A stretch of 64,000 bases of DNA from an uncultured Roseibium sp. (GCF_963675985.1 NZ_OY780958.1:1860001-1924000); one strand, 5' to 3'; positions 8,343 to 16,728 are shown, counted from the stretch's first letter. Numbers and translations: made by a program. Notes: a model not told the origin generated them from the letters alone.

Positions 8343-10826
8343 TCAGCTCCCCGGCTTTTCTCCCTTGCCGTCTTCGGCGAGGCTTTTCCTGACCTGGGTA
8401 AAGGCCTTCAAACGATCCTCGATCATCCTGTAGACGGAGCCTTCGGTGAATTGCCCGTCGTCCTCGCGCTTGCCGACCGGCTTTCCGGTGACCAGTTCCA
8501 GCCCTTCATCGATGGTCGAGACGGGATAGATGGCAAAACTGCCTTCCTCGCAGGCGGCAATCACATCGGCACGCAACATCAGATGCTGGACGTTCGAGGC
8601 GGGGATCAGCACGGCCTGCGTTCCGGTCAGCCCGCGAGCCTTGCAGATGTCGAAGAAACCCTCGATCTTTTCATTCGCCCCGGCGATCGCCTGAACGTCA
8701 CCATGTTGGTTGACCGAGCCGGTCACCGCGAGATCCTGGCGGATCGGCACATCGGCCAGCGCCGACAGCAGTGCATAAAGTTCGGCGGACGAGGCGCTGT
8801 CGCCATCGACACCTCCATAGGACTGCTCGAAGACGAGGCTTGCCTGCACCGACATCGGCGTATTGAGCGCGAAATGGCCGGCGAGAAAACCGGACAGGAT
8901 CAGGACGCCCTTGGAATGGATCGGACCACCCATCTCGACTTCCCGCTCGATGTCCACCACCTTGCCGGCGCCGGGCCGGACCCGGCAGGTGATCCGCGTC
9001 GGATGCCCGAAGGACTCCCCTGCGATCTTCATGACACTAAGGCCGTTGATCTGGCCGACCCGGCTGCCTTCGGTATCGATCAGAGCGACCTTTTTCAGGA
9101 CCTGTTCCTGAAGCAGTTCGCGCACCCGCGATGCCCGGTCGATCCGCTGATCGAGTGCCTTTTGGACGTCATTCCTTGAGATGACTTCCCGCTCGGTCTT
9201 ATTCGCGTAGTGATTGGCCTCTACGAGCAGGTCGCGAACCTGGTCCGGAGACAAGCCCAGTTTGCCGGAGTGTTCGACGAGACGGGCGGAGTTTTCCACG
9301 ACAAGCTCGACCCCAGCGCGATCCATGGACTTAAGCTGTTCCCGTTCAATGATGGAGGCAACCGCCCGCGCCATCAGCGCTTCGCTCTCCGGCGTGCGCT
9401 CCATGCTATCCTCAAAATCGGCCAGAAGCTTGAAATGTTCCTGCAGTTCCGGATCAAGAAGCGACAGCAGATAGTAGGTGTAGCGATCGCCGAAGAGCAC
9501 CACCTTCAGATCGAGCGGGATCGGTTCCGGCTCCAGCGATATGGTGCTGGTGAGACCGATCAGCTGATTGATGTCCTCGATCTTGATCGTGCGGCTTCGA
9601 AGTGCCCGTTTGAGGGCCGTCCAGCTGAAGGCCTCGGTCAAAAGCCCGCGCGCGTCCAGAAGCAGATAGCCGCCGTTGGCACGATGAAGCGCGCCTGCCT
9701 TGATGAGCCTGAAGTTGGTCGCCAGCACCCCTTGAGCTGCGATGTGTTCGATCCGCCCGGTCAGATTGCTCAAGGTCGGGTGCAGTTCCTCGACGACAGG
9801 AGCCCCCTTATAGTGGTCTGCCCGGCTCACCAGCAGGTTGACCTTGTAAAGGTCAAAGGCATTGCCGGTCGGGTAGGATTGCTCGCCACCTTGCGCTGCT
9901 TCCTCATCTCTCAGAATGAAGATCGCGACGTTCTTGACGAGATCTTCCCGCACCGCCTCCAGATATTCCACGACCCGAGGCAGATCCGAATAGTCCGCCA
10001 GGATTTCGTCGATCTCCGGATCGACCGCAGCTTGCGTCGTTTCGCTGTTCAGGTGCTTGGTTTCTTCGCGGCGCTGTTTTTCCCATCTCGGAATCTGGCG
10101 AATGATGTGTTCGAGTTCCGTTTCAAGTTCCTTGATGACGGCCTGGATCTTGTTGCGCTCTTCCTCGTCCAGATTGTTGAACTCTTCAGGCGGGACGACC
10201 TTGCCGTCCCTGGAGGGGACCAGTGCGAACCCCATCGGAGTGCGCAGGAGTGCGATCTGTTTTTCGCTGGCTTTTTTCTGAAGCTCCGCGAAGGCTTCCC
10301 CCTGAAGATTCTGGTACTTTTCGTCGACCGCGCTTCTTTGCGCCTGGTACTCGTCGCTCTGGAAGACGGCCGGCAGCGCTGCCATCAGATCATCAACCAG
10401 GCCTTCCATGGCCTCCGCGAAGCTGGCTCCGCGACCGGCAGGAAACGCGATGGCCGTCGGCTTGTGCTGTTCCTTGAAATTATTGACATAAATCCAGTCC
10501 GGCGGCGTCGGCCGGTTCTGCGCGGACCCTTTCAACGTGACGGTAACCGCTTCCCTGGCAAGGCGTTCCGAAGCCCCGAGGACGAACAGATTGAAACCAA
10601 CATTTTCAATGCCGGTCGCCACGTCAATTGCATCGATGGCCCGGCGTTGCCCCATTAGGCCCTTGAGCGGTGTCAGGTCCCGCGTGGTCTTGAAATCCAG
10701 TGTCGACAGATCCGCTCGTCGCCGAAGCTGTTCGGAAGATAACGGTTTTACCGACCCGATGTCCGAATTGGTCTTTGAGTCGGATTTCTCGGAATTCGAA
10801 GCCAAGGCGGTCCCCTGTCGATACAA
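8343..10826 (-). CDS. Lon-like AAA-family ATP-dependent protease (AAA_32/Lon C-terminal)
   Basis: An 827-residue protein with the LonB-like plan: N-terminal AAA_32 region with a long helical insert, a Walker B-like segment ANGGYLLLDARGLL, and a C-terminal Lon protease domain with Ser677 (GVDGDSASSAEL) and Lys720 (IAGANEKIEGFF) as the catalytic dyad. The expected P-loop reads VLGASERLAREAV rather than a glycine-rich GxxGxGR, so nucleotide binding may be altered. The frame starts with TTG at 10826; TTG at 10805, preceded by AGGGG, is equally possible. It probably forms an operon with the downstream Usp-like gene. Confidence 0.85.
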   Translation of the reverse strand: MYRQGTALASNSEKSDSKTNSDIGSVKPLSSEQLRRRADLSTLDFKTTRDLTPLKGLMGQRRAIDAIDVATGIENVGFNLFVLGASERLAREAVTVTLKGSAQNRPTPPDWIYVNNFKEQHKPTAIAFPAGRGASFAEAMEGLVDDLMAALPAVFQSDEYQAQRSAVDEKYQNLQGEAFAELQKKASEKQIALLRTPMGFALVPSRDGKVVPPEEFNNLDEEERNKIQAVIKELETELEHIIRQIPRWEKQRREETKHLNSETTQAAVDPEIDEILADYSDLPRVVEYLEAVREDLVKNVAIFILRDEEAAQGGEQSYPTGNAFDLYKVNLLVSRADHYKGAPVVEELHPTLSNLTGRIEHIAAQGVLATNFRLIKAGALHRANGGYLLLDARGLLTEAFSWTALKRALRSRTIKIEDINQLIGLTSTISLEPEPIPLDLKVVLFGDRYTYYLLSLLDPELQEHFKLLADFEDSMERTPESEALMARAVASIIEREQLKSMDRAGVELVVENSARLVEHSGKLGLSPDQVRDLLVEANHYANKTEREVISRNDVQKALDQRIDRASRVRELLQEQVLKKVALIDTEGSRVGQINGLSVMKIAGESFGHPTRITCRVRPGAGKVVDIEREVEMGGPIHSKGVLILSGFLAGHFALNTPMSVQASLVFEQSYGGVDGDSASSAELYALLSALADVPIRQDLAVTGSVNQHGDVQAIAGANEKIEGFFDICKARGLTGTQAVLIPASNVQHLMLRADVIAACEEGSFAIYPVSTIDEGLELVTGKPVGKREDDGQFTEGSVYRMIEDRLKAFTQVRKSLAEDGKGEKPGS

Positions 10827-10848
10827 AGTTTATGCGGTTCAAACGGAC

Positions 10849-10941
10849 TGCGGTCCCCAAGCCCTTCTTGGGAACCGCAGATAAAGTCACCGATACCAAT
10901 TATCGGTGAAGGCTCCACTGATACCAAGGCTCAATGGAGCC
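10849..10941. other. Three consecutive hairpins between HPF and the Lon-like gene
   Basis: Three stem-loops lie back to back: 10911-10941 (GGCTCCA/TGGAGCC, long loop), 10887-10909 (perfect 9-bp TCACCGATA/TATCGGTGA, 5-base loop) and 10849-10879 (13-bp TGCGGTCCCCAAG against CTTGGGAACCGCA, one mismatch). They fill the gap after the HPF gene and end close to the Lon-like start. They may terminate the HPF message or form a leader. Confidence 0.55.
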
Positions 10942-10948
10942 GCATGTG

Positions 10949-11500
10949 TCAGGACGACACGGACACATTCATCGCATATGGCCCCTTGTCGCCCAGGCCT
11001 TCGCGGAATTTCACCTTCATATCGACGCGAATCTTGTCCCAGTCGCCGTTGGTGAGATTGTCCATCTCGAAGTAAACCTCGTCGCCGTTTTCCGCAGTGA
11101 TAAAGCCGTAGCCCTCCCCTTCGAACAGGCGATCGATGGTTCCGTGCAGGATCTCCGCGTGATGTTTGACGTCACGTCCTCCCATCAACCGGGTGCGTTC
11201 GCGCAACTGACGGTCGGCTGTCTCGAATACCTTGTGAATGAGCAGGCTGAGGTCCGGCGCGGCTTCGCTGCGCCCCAGCTTGTCGGAAACAGTAAGGTTT
11301 TGACCCGGAACCTGCACCGTCAACTGGACATGGAACTCCTGTCCGGTCTCGTGTTTCTGCGAGGGTCCACTCACGACGACATCACAGCTGATGACGTGAT
11401 GGTGGAATTTCTCAAGGTCAGCGATCCGGCTTTCAATGTCATCGCGCACAGCCTGTGTCGGTTCCATGTGGCGGAAAGTGATGTTTGCCGGTGAATCCAT
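10949..11500 (-). CDS. Ribosome hibernation factor fused to a cold-shock domain
   Basis: A 183-residue protein. Residues 1 to about 105 form an S30AE/RaiA-like ribosome-binding domain (MDSPANITFRHMEPTQAV at the start). Residues 117-183 form a cold-shock domain (GTIDRLFEGEGYGFITAENG, with the RNP1-like GYGFI). This replaces the usual C-terminal dimerisation domain of long HPF. It should bind the ribosomal decoding region and RNA during stress. It lies 129 bases after the acyl carrier protein gene, with an FNR-like box between them. Confidence 0.8.
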   Translation of the reverse strand: MDSPANITFRHMEPTQAVRDDIESRIADLEKFHHHVISCDVVVSGPSQKHETGQEFHVQLTVQVPGQNLTVSDKLGRSEAAPDLSLLIHKVFETADRQLRERTRLMGGRDVKHHAEILHGTIDRLFEGEGYGFITAENGDEVYFEMDNLTNGDWDKIRVDMKVKFREGLGDKGPYAMNVSVSS

Positions 11501-11603
11501 TTTTCTACTCCCATCCGGCCCGATTGTTCTGCGGAAACGATCTGCCGCGCGGGCCTTTTGCCATTTGACGATTCAAATCTGTTCCCGCTGTGGCAGTCGG
11601 GCA

Positions 11604-11617
11604 TTGACCGTGATCAA
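11604..11617. promoter_or_regulatory. Candidate FNR/FixK box upstream of the HPF fusion
   Basis: TTGACCGTGATCAA matches the CRP/FNR-family consensus TTGAT-N4-ATCAA at nine of ten positions. It lies about 104 bases upstream of the HPF-cold-shock start. A second box of the same kind is at 13486-13499. Confidence 0.5.
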
Positions 11618-11629
11618 TCCGGCAGATGA

Positions 11630-11875
11630 TCAGCCGGCATGCTCCGTCAGATAGTCCAACATGGCGTCAAAGGATCCCATTTCTCCGTAGTCGGCTTCCG
11701 GCATCCGGATGCCGAGCCGTTTCGACAGGGCGCCGACCAGGTTCTGGAAGTCCATGGAATCGAAATCGAATTCGTCCCTGATATCTTCCTGGCGATCGAT
11801 GTCGTCGATCTCGATATCCGGTGCGATCTTGTGCATTTCGTCGCGCAATACGGCTTCCATCTCTTCGCGGGTCAT
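11630..11875 (-). CDS. Acyl carrier protein
   Basis: An 81-residue acidic, helical protein with the phosphopantetheine attachment motif DFDSMDF (Ser40). It overlaps the upstream E2 acyltransferase gene by four bases (ATGA), so the two are translationally coupled. An ACP paired with a 2-oxoacid dehydrogenase E2 is seen in acetyl-CoA/low-oxygen clusters of alphaproteobacteria. The E1 partner here is destroyed, so its current role is unclear. Confidence 0.9.
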   Translation of the reverse strand: MTREEMEAVLRDEMHKIAPDIEIDDIDRQEDIRDEFDFDSMDFQNLVGALSKRLGIRMPEADYGEMGSFDAMLDYLTEHAG

Positions 11876-13083
11876 AGCTCCTCCGGTTTGATCAGATACT
11901 TTTCGATGGCATTCAGGAACCGGGCGCCGCTGTGGCCGTCGCTAACCCGGTGGTCGGCGGCAAGAGTCAGGGTGACGACACGCTTGAGTGCCACCTCGCC
12001 ATCCTGTTCCCATGGCCGTATCACCGGCGTTCCAAAACCGACAATCGCGACCTGGGGCGGATAGATGACCCCGTAGAGGGAGTCCACGCCGCGATCGCCC
12101 AGGCTAGAAACCGTGATCGTCGGATCGGAGAGTTCGGCGGCGCGAAACCGCCCTGCCCGCACGCGAACCACAAGATCGCGCATCTTGTCCATCAAGGTAT
12201 CGAGATCGAGCGTTTCGGCGTTGTGGATTGCCGGGGCGACAAGCCCGCCGCCTCGAATATTGATCGCCATGCCGGCATGAACGGTGTCGGAGGCGTGAAA
12301 CGCCACTTCCTCGAAGTGGCCGTTGAATTCCGGAAACTTCCGACAGGCCAATGCGACGGCCTTGGCGTACACGGCCCCCAACAACAGCCGATTCTCGGGC
12401 ACCCGGTCGGCATTCGCAGAGGCAATGAACTGTTCCGCGCTTGTCAGATTGATTGTCTGACTGAGGTAGTAATGGGGAATTTCACGCTTGGAATGCGCCA
12501 TGGCGGCGGCGATGGCCGCACGCATCCCAGTCAGTTGCTCACCGCCTTCGCAGACCACCTTTGTTCCCGGAAGCCCCGGGCCGCGCTTCTGTTCCAGCCG
12601 GGCCATGACATCGGCAAGAACAATGGAGCCTTGCGGTCCCGTTCCGGTCAGAGCGGAGCGATCAATGCCCGGGGCCTGTGCGAGGCGTCCGGCTGCCGGC
12701 GAGATCTTCAATCGTGCTCCGGCCGACGGAGGCGCTTTCCCGACTTGCGTTTTGGCCACGGCGACCGGCGTTTGGTTTTGAACAGGAGGCGTTTCGGCGC
12801 TGGGCGCCAGACCGGCCATCAGCGCCTCATCCTCCGGATCGTCCTTGCCTTCCTCCTTGATAACGGCAAGTGGTGTTCCGACCGGAACCTTCCTGCCGAG
12901 GTCGGTCAGATAGCCGGTGAGGATGCCTTCCTGGAAGGATTCGATCTCGATCGCGCCTTTCTGGGGCTCCACGACGGCAACGATGTCGCCGCGATGCACT
13001 TCGTCACCCGGCTTCTTGAGCCATTCGACCAGTGTGCCGGCATCCATGTCGGAGCCCAGGGAGGGCATGACGAAGGCGGCCAT
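11872..13083 (-). CDS. Dihydrolipoamide acyltransferase (2-oxoacid dehydrogenase E2)
   Basis: A 403-residue E2: lipoyl domain (residues 1-80, Lys42 in EPQKGAIEIES), a Pro/Ala-rich linker, a peripheral-subunit-binding domain (ISPAAGRLAQAPGID, about 127-165), and a catalytic domain ending in DHRVSDGHSGARF with His378 and Asp382. It would transfer acyl groups to CoA in a pyruvate or related dehydrogenase complex. The gene directly upstream keeps only the tail of E1-beta, so this E2 lacks its local E1 and may be a relic or serve another complex. The downstream ACP gene overlaps it. Confidence 0.88.
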   Translation of the reverse strand: MAAFVMPSLGSDMDAGTLVEWLKKPGDEVHRGDIVAVVEPQKGAIEIESFQEGILTGYLTDLGRKVPVGTPLAVIKEEGKDDPEDEALMAGLAPSAETPPVQNQTPVAVAKTQVGKAPPSAGARLKISPAAGRLAQAPGIDRSALTGTGPQGSIVLADVMARLEQKRGPGLPGTKVVCEGGEQLTGMRAAIAAAMAHSKREIPHYYLSQTINLTSAEQFIASANADRVPENRLLLGAVYAKAVALACRKFPEFNGHFEEVAFHASDTVHAGMAINIRGGGLVAPAIHNAETLDLDTLMDKMRDLVVRVRAGRFRAAELSDPTITVSSLGDRGVDSLYGVIYPPQVAIVGFGTPVIRPWEQDGEVALKRVVTLTLAADHRVSDGHSGARFLNAIEKYLIKPEEL

Positions 13084-13086
13084 CGT

Positions 13087-13245
13087 TCACGCTCCTCCCA
13101 AAAGGGCGCGTGCCGCGGCAACAATCTTTTCGACCTGTGGAATTGCGGCCTGTTCCAGGTGATGGGCACATGGGATCGGCACTTCAGCGCTGCAGACACG
13201 GCCGAGCGGGGCATCAAGGTCGTAGAAGGCTTTTTCGGCGATCTG
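13087..13245 (-). pseudogene. E1-beta remnant (C-terminal tail only)
   Basis: On the minus strand, the last 50 or so codons encode IAEKAFYDLDAPLGRVC and SAEVPIPCAHHLEQAAI, the conserved C-terminus of 2-oxoacid dehydrogenase E1-beta, ending three bases before the E2 start. No start codon or preceding E1-beta sequence exists: homology stops near 13245, where it abuts the stub of another gene. This is the downstream side of an internal deletion. Confidence 0.75.
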
Positions 13246-13411
13246 CATGCCGATTAAGCGCTTCATGGGCAATGTTGACTTTACCGCCCGGCAATCCGTC
13301 GAGTGTTGCCCGCGCGGTATCCCAAGCGAAGGATGCACGCTCGCTGTCGTAGTCGGGCATATTCGCCTTGGCGGAATATGCCCGATCCTTGCGGATGAGT
13401 GTCCGAGCCAT
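13214..13411 (-). pseudogene. Truncated acetyl-CoA synthetase-like gene (N-terminal stub)
   Basis: An intact start (ATG at 13411 behind a GGGGGAGGA ribosome binding site) opens a 65-codon frame. It begins MARTLIRKDRAYSAKANMPD and continues through GLPGGKVNIAHEALNRHA, which matches the N-terminus of acetate-CoA ligases. After about codon 56 the homology ends at roughly 13245 and the frame runs out of phase into E1-beta sequence, stopping at 13214. The rest of the ligase, E1-alpha and most of E1-beta seem to have been deleted. Confidence 0.7.
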
Positions 13412-13485
13412 GTCCTCCCCCGGACCCTTCCTGCAAGTTGCAGATTGTTATCCGGAAAGCATAACGGGAATGATTGTCTGCCGAA

Positions 13486-13499
13486 ATGACGTGGATCAA
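13486..13499. promoter_or_regulatory. Candidate FNR/FixK box upstream of the truncated operon
   Basis: ATGACGTGGATCAA matches TTGAT-N4-ATCAA at eight of ten positions. It lies about 75 bases upstream of the acetyl-CoA synthetase stub, in the promoter position for the stub/E2/ACP operon. Confidence 0.45.
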
Positions 13500-13553
13500 T
13501 GGTTTGCCGGGCCATATTTCGGGCGTCGCCAATATCTCATCCCGCGGAAAGGC

Positions 13554-14255
13554 CTACACCGTGTGTTGGCGGGCGTGGCCTTTCAGGCGCGTAAAGCCCA
13601 TGGATAGGTGCGCCCGGCGGATATGACCGGCGGCTTCCATATCGCCAAGCCGCACTGCATCGGTGATCGCGGCGATCTCGCCTGCGAAAATGGCGACCTC
13701 CTCGGCGAAGTCCATCATGGGTATCATTTTCAGCCAGATCCGGCAGGTCTGGTAAAACAGCCGCTCGGACACTTCTACCAGCGGCAGATTGTCGGTCAGA
13801 CGCATGAAGGCATGAAAGAAATCAATGTTCAGCCTTGCGAACACTTTCATCTCCGGCGCGGCGCGGAGCGCTTCGGCCCGTTTCCTGAGGTCCTCGAACA
13901 GCGCCAGAGTTGTTGCGTCGGGATGTTTTGGCGACAACCGTCCGACCAGTTCATTGAGCTCCATTCGCAATTGGTAAACCTGGGTCAGCCCATCGAGATC
14001 GACGTCGGTCACGAGGGTCCCGACCCCTTGAACCGACTGAAGCAGACCATCGGCCTCCAAAATCTTGAGCGCCTTGCGCAAGGGGCTACGGCTCACCCCG
14101 AATTCTGCTGCGAGCGCCTCTTCACTGAGCCGCATACCGGGCGGATAATCCGACATGCAGATGCGCTCGCGCAGCGTGTCATACATGATCTCGAACCGCT
14201 CTTGTGCGCCACCTGCCTTTTCGAGCGCGGCCGCCAGTTCATCGGACGATGTCAT
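13554..14255 (-). CDS. GntR-family transcriptional regulator (FCD type)
   Basis: A 233-residue regulator. Residues 20-90 form the winged helix (LRERICMSDYPPGMRLSEEA, then FGVSRSPLRKALKILEADGLL), followed by a helical FCD ligand-binding domain with the expected acidic and histidine residues. Its start overlaps the stop of the M20 deacetylase gene, so it is the last gene of the doeA-deacetylase operon. It probably senses an ectoine breakdown product and binds the TTGT-N2-ACAA palindromes in the doeA/eutB intergenic region. The operator link is inference. Confidence 0.85.
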   Translation of the reverse strand: MTSSDELAAALEKAGGAQERFEIMYDTLRERICMSDYPPGMRLSEEALAAEFGVSRSPLRKALKILEADGLLQSVQGVGTLVTDVDLDGLTQVYQLRMELNELVGRLSPKHPDATTLALFEDLRKRAEALRAAPEMKVFARLNIDFFHAFMRLTDNLPLVEVSERLFYQTCRIWLKMIPMMDFAEEVAIFAGEIAAITDAVRLGDMEAAGHIRRAHLSMGFTRLKGHARQHTV

Positions 14256-15421
14256 GGCCGTTGTTCCAGGATTGCCGAAAGGCCGGACAACATGTCGAGG
14301 CAGGACTGAAGCTGGCTGATGCTGACATACTCATCCGGCTGATGGGCCTGAGCAATTGATCCCGGCCCGCAAACGACGACCGACATGCCGAGCGACTGGA
14401 ACAGGCCGGCCTCAGTACCGAACGCCACCACGTCGCACAGATCGGAACCGGTCAGTTTGCAGACGATGTCCCGCGCCTCATTGTCCGACATGACTTCCAG
14501 CCCGGCCACCTCACCGATGATTTCGGTGACAATGCGGGCATCTGCGGAGACCGCCTGCATCTCAGGCAGAAGCTGGGTCCGGCAATACTCCTCCAGTGCC
14601 TCCTTGATCAGAGTGGCATCCGCCTGCTGGACCGGGCGCATTTCCCATTCCACGGAACAGTTGCGCGCAATGACATTCCGTGCATTTCCGCCCTCGATCC
14701 GACCGACCTGAACGGTGGTCCAAGGCGGCTGATAGCGCTCGTTGGAAAACTTAGCGCCCGCCTTCACCGTTTCGCCCAGTTCCATGAGCCGGGCCATGAA
14801 GCGCACGGCATAGTGGATCGCATTGACACCCTTGTCCGGATCGGAGCCGTGCCCGTCGGTCCCGTGAAAACAGGTGGTATACTCGTAGCAGCCCTTGTGC
14901 CCCTCGATCACGCGCATCGAAGTCGGCTCGCCGATGATGGCCACCGAGGGGCGGATCTCCTGTGTTTTCAATTCCTCCACCAGATGGCGGGCACCGAAAC
15001 AGCCGGTTTCCTCGTCGTAGGTCAGGGCCACGTGCAGAGGACGCTGAAGCCTCAATTTCGCATAGTGCGGGGCCATCGCCAGAACCGTGGCGATGAACCC
15101 TTTCATGTCGCAGGATCCACGGCCATAAAGCAGATCGTCCTCCTGGCGGAGCCGGAAGGGATCGGAGGTCCAATCTTCTGGATCCGCCGGAACCACGTCG
15201 GTATGGCCGGACAGGACGATGCCGTCAGGCGCCTCCGGACCGAGCGTGGCAAACAGATTGGCCTTCTTGCCGGTTTCGTCTCGCGAGACCGTTGTTCGGA
15301 ACCCGTGGTGTTCCAGCAATTCCGAGGCGTAGACGATCAATTCGAGATTGCTGTCGGAGGAAACCGTCGGAAAGGCGATCAGCCGATCCAGGATTCCGAT
15401 CGTCTCGTTCATGAGGCTCAT
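14252..15421 (-). CDS. M20-family deacetylase (ArgE-like), probable N-acetyl-diaminobutyrate deacetylase
   Basis: A 389-residue cytosolic zinc peptidase of the ArgE/DapE family. Metal and catalytic residues are SGHTDVVP (His73, Asp75), GRGSCDMKG (Asp105) and YDEETG (Glu137, Glu138). It lies between the ectoine hydrolase gene and the GntR gene. In described pathways the N-acetyl-2,4-diaminobutyrate made by DoeA is deacetylated by DoeB (AstE/AspA type), which is absent here; this M20 enzyme is well placed to do that step. The plain alternative is acetylornithine deacetylase. Confidence 0.85.
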   Translation of the reverse strand: MSLMNETIGILDRLIAFPTVSSDSNLELIVYASELLEHHGFRTTVSRDETGKKANLFATLGPEAPDGIVLSGHTDVVPADPEDWTSDPFRLRQEDDLLYGRGSCDMKGFIATVLAMAPHYAKLRLQRPLHVALTYDEETGCFGARHLVEELKTQEIRPSVAIIGEPTSMRVIEGHKGCYEYTTCFHGTDGHGSDPDKGVNAIHYAVRFMARLMELGETVKAGAKFSNERYQPPWTTVQVGRIEGGNARNVIARNCSVEWEMRPVQQADATLIKEALEEYCRTQLLPEMQAVSADARIVTEIIGEVAGLEVMSDNEARDIVCKLTGSDLCDVVAFGTEAGLFQSLGMSVVVCGPGSIAQAHQPDEYVSISQLQSCLDMLSGLSAILEQRP

Positions 15422-15434
15422 GATAGCGCCACCG

Positions 15435-16619
15435 TCAGTCCTTCACATAGAGCTTGCGGGGCTTGGAGCAGAAACATTCCGCCGGTCCCTGCTCCTTGAT
15501 CAGAATGCTCTCGGTGATCTCGAGCCCCCAGTCGTCCATCCAAAGACCCGGCATAAAGTGGAAGGTCATTCCGGGTTCCAGAATTGTTTCATCCTCGTGG
15601 CGGATCGAAATCGTGCGCTCGCCCCAGTCGGGCGGATAGGACAGACCAATAGGATACCCGGCGCGGGAGCCGCGTTCGATCCCGGCGGCTTCGAGAGGCT
15701 TTGCCAGCGCCCTTGCAATGTCGCCCGCCTTGTTGCCGGCAACAGCCGCCTCAAGCCCGGCTTCAAGCCCTTCCACGAGCGCGGATTCGGCATCCTTCAT
15801 GAATTGCGGCGGCTTGCCGAGAAAGATCGTCCGGCACAAGGGAGCATGATACCGGCGATGACATCCGGATATCTCGAAGAACGTCGCCTCGCCTTTTTCG
15901 AGGAGCCGGCCGTCCCACGTCAAATGGGGAGCCGCTGCATCGGCGCCGCTGGGCAGAAGCGGCACGATGGCCGGATAATCCCCCCAGGCGTCGTCCAGAC
16001 CCCGAACGGCATCGGCGTAGATTTCGGCAACCACATCGACCTTGCGCACGCCCGGTTCGACCCGCGCGACGATACCATCGATGATCTTTTCCGAAATCCG
16101 TGCCGCCTTGCGGATATAGACGATTTCCTCTTCGGACTTTACCGTGCGCTGCCAGTTCACCAGAGCAGTGGCATCGACAAAGGTGGCGTCTGGCAGCTCC
16201 TCGGTGAGGGTCAAATACGCCTTTGCGGAGAAATAGTAATTTTCCAGCTCAACGCCGATCCGTTTTCCGGCATAGCCCTTGTCGCGGAGAATGGCGGCCA
16301 GGGTTTCCATCGGGTGCAGCTGGCTCGACTGGATGTATTTGTCGGCATATTTGGCGACCCGCTCCGGCGCCATCCAGACCGTCCTCAGGGCACCATTGGC
16401 ATCCTGGCGGCGGCCCCACCAGATCGGGTCCTCGTCATGAAACACCAAAACACCCTGATGGACGTAAAACGACCAACCGTCATAGCCGGTGACCCAGGCC
16501 ATGTTTGACGGGTCCTCTATAAAAAGAACGTCGATATCCCGGCGCGCCATTTCCTTGCGAACCTTGGCGATACGGCGGTCATATTCGGCAGCACTGAACG
16601 GCAAATCATTCGCAGGCAT
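15435..16619 (-). CDS. doeA: Ectoine hydrolase
   Basis: A 394-residue M24-family (pita-bread fold) enzyme. The N-terminus LFIEDPSNMAWVTGYDGWSF, then HQGVLVF and WWGRRQDANGALRT, match characterised DoeA/EutD ectoine hydrolases closely. The C-terminal half has the M24 core, where the metal-ligand pattern is altered as in this non-metallopeptidase branch. It opens ectoine to N-acetyl-2,4-diaminobutyrate isomers in the cytosol. It is divergent from eutB across a short region with two palindromes and leads the deacetylase-GntR operon. Confidence 0.93.
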   Translation of the reverse strand: MPANDLPFSAAEYDRRIAKVRKEMARRDIDVLFIEDPSNMAWVTGYDGWSFYVHQGVLVFHDEDPIWWGRRQDANGALRTVWMAPERVAKYADKYIQSSQLHPMETLAAILRDKGYAGKRIGVELENYYFSAKAYLTLTEELPDATFVDATALVNWQRTVKSEEEIVYIRKAARISEKIIDGIVARVEPGVRKVDVVAEIYADAVRGLDDAWGDYPAIVPLLPSGADAAAPHLTWDGRLLEKGEATFFEISGCHRRYHAPLCRTIFLGKPPQFMKDAESALVEGLEAGLEAAVAGNKAGDIARALAKPLEAAGIERGSRAGYPIGLSYPPDWGERTISIRHEDETILEPGMTFHFMPGLWMDDWGLEITESILIKEQGPAECFCSKPRKLYVKD

Positions 16620-16645
16620 GGTCGGTCATCTCCAAAACACCGATA

Positions 16646-16655
16646 TTGTGCACAA
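16646..16655. promoter_or_regulatory. Palindrome TTGTGCACAA in the doeA/eutB region
   Basis: A perfect 10-bp palindrome 27 bases upstream of the doeA start. It has the TTGT-N2-ACAA shape common for GntR-family operators and is paired with a second site at 16729-16740. Confidence 0.5.
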
Positions 16656-16728
16656 CTGTTTCTTTAAAACGCAATTACCGCAAGTCTTTTTCGCACTAAC
16701 GCGTTGACCGCCGGCATTTTTATGCGAT

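Noticed and set aside
9210..10658. A 482-codon open frame on the plus strand inside the Lon-like gene
   Set aside because: Antisense shadow of the Lon-like gene; the translated product shows no family motif.
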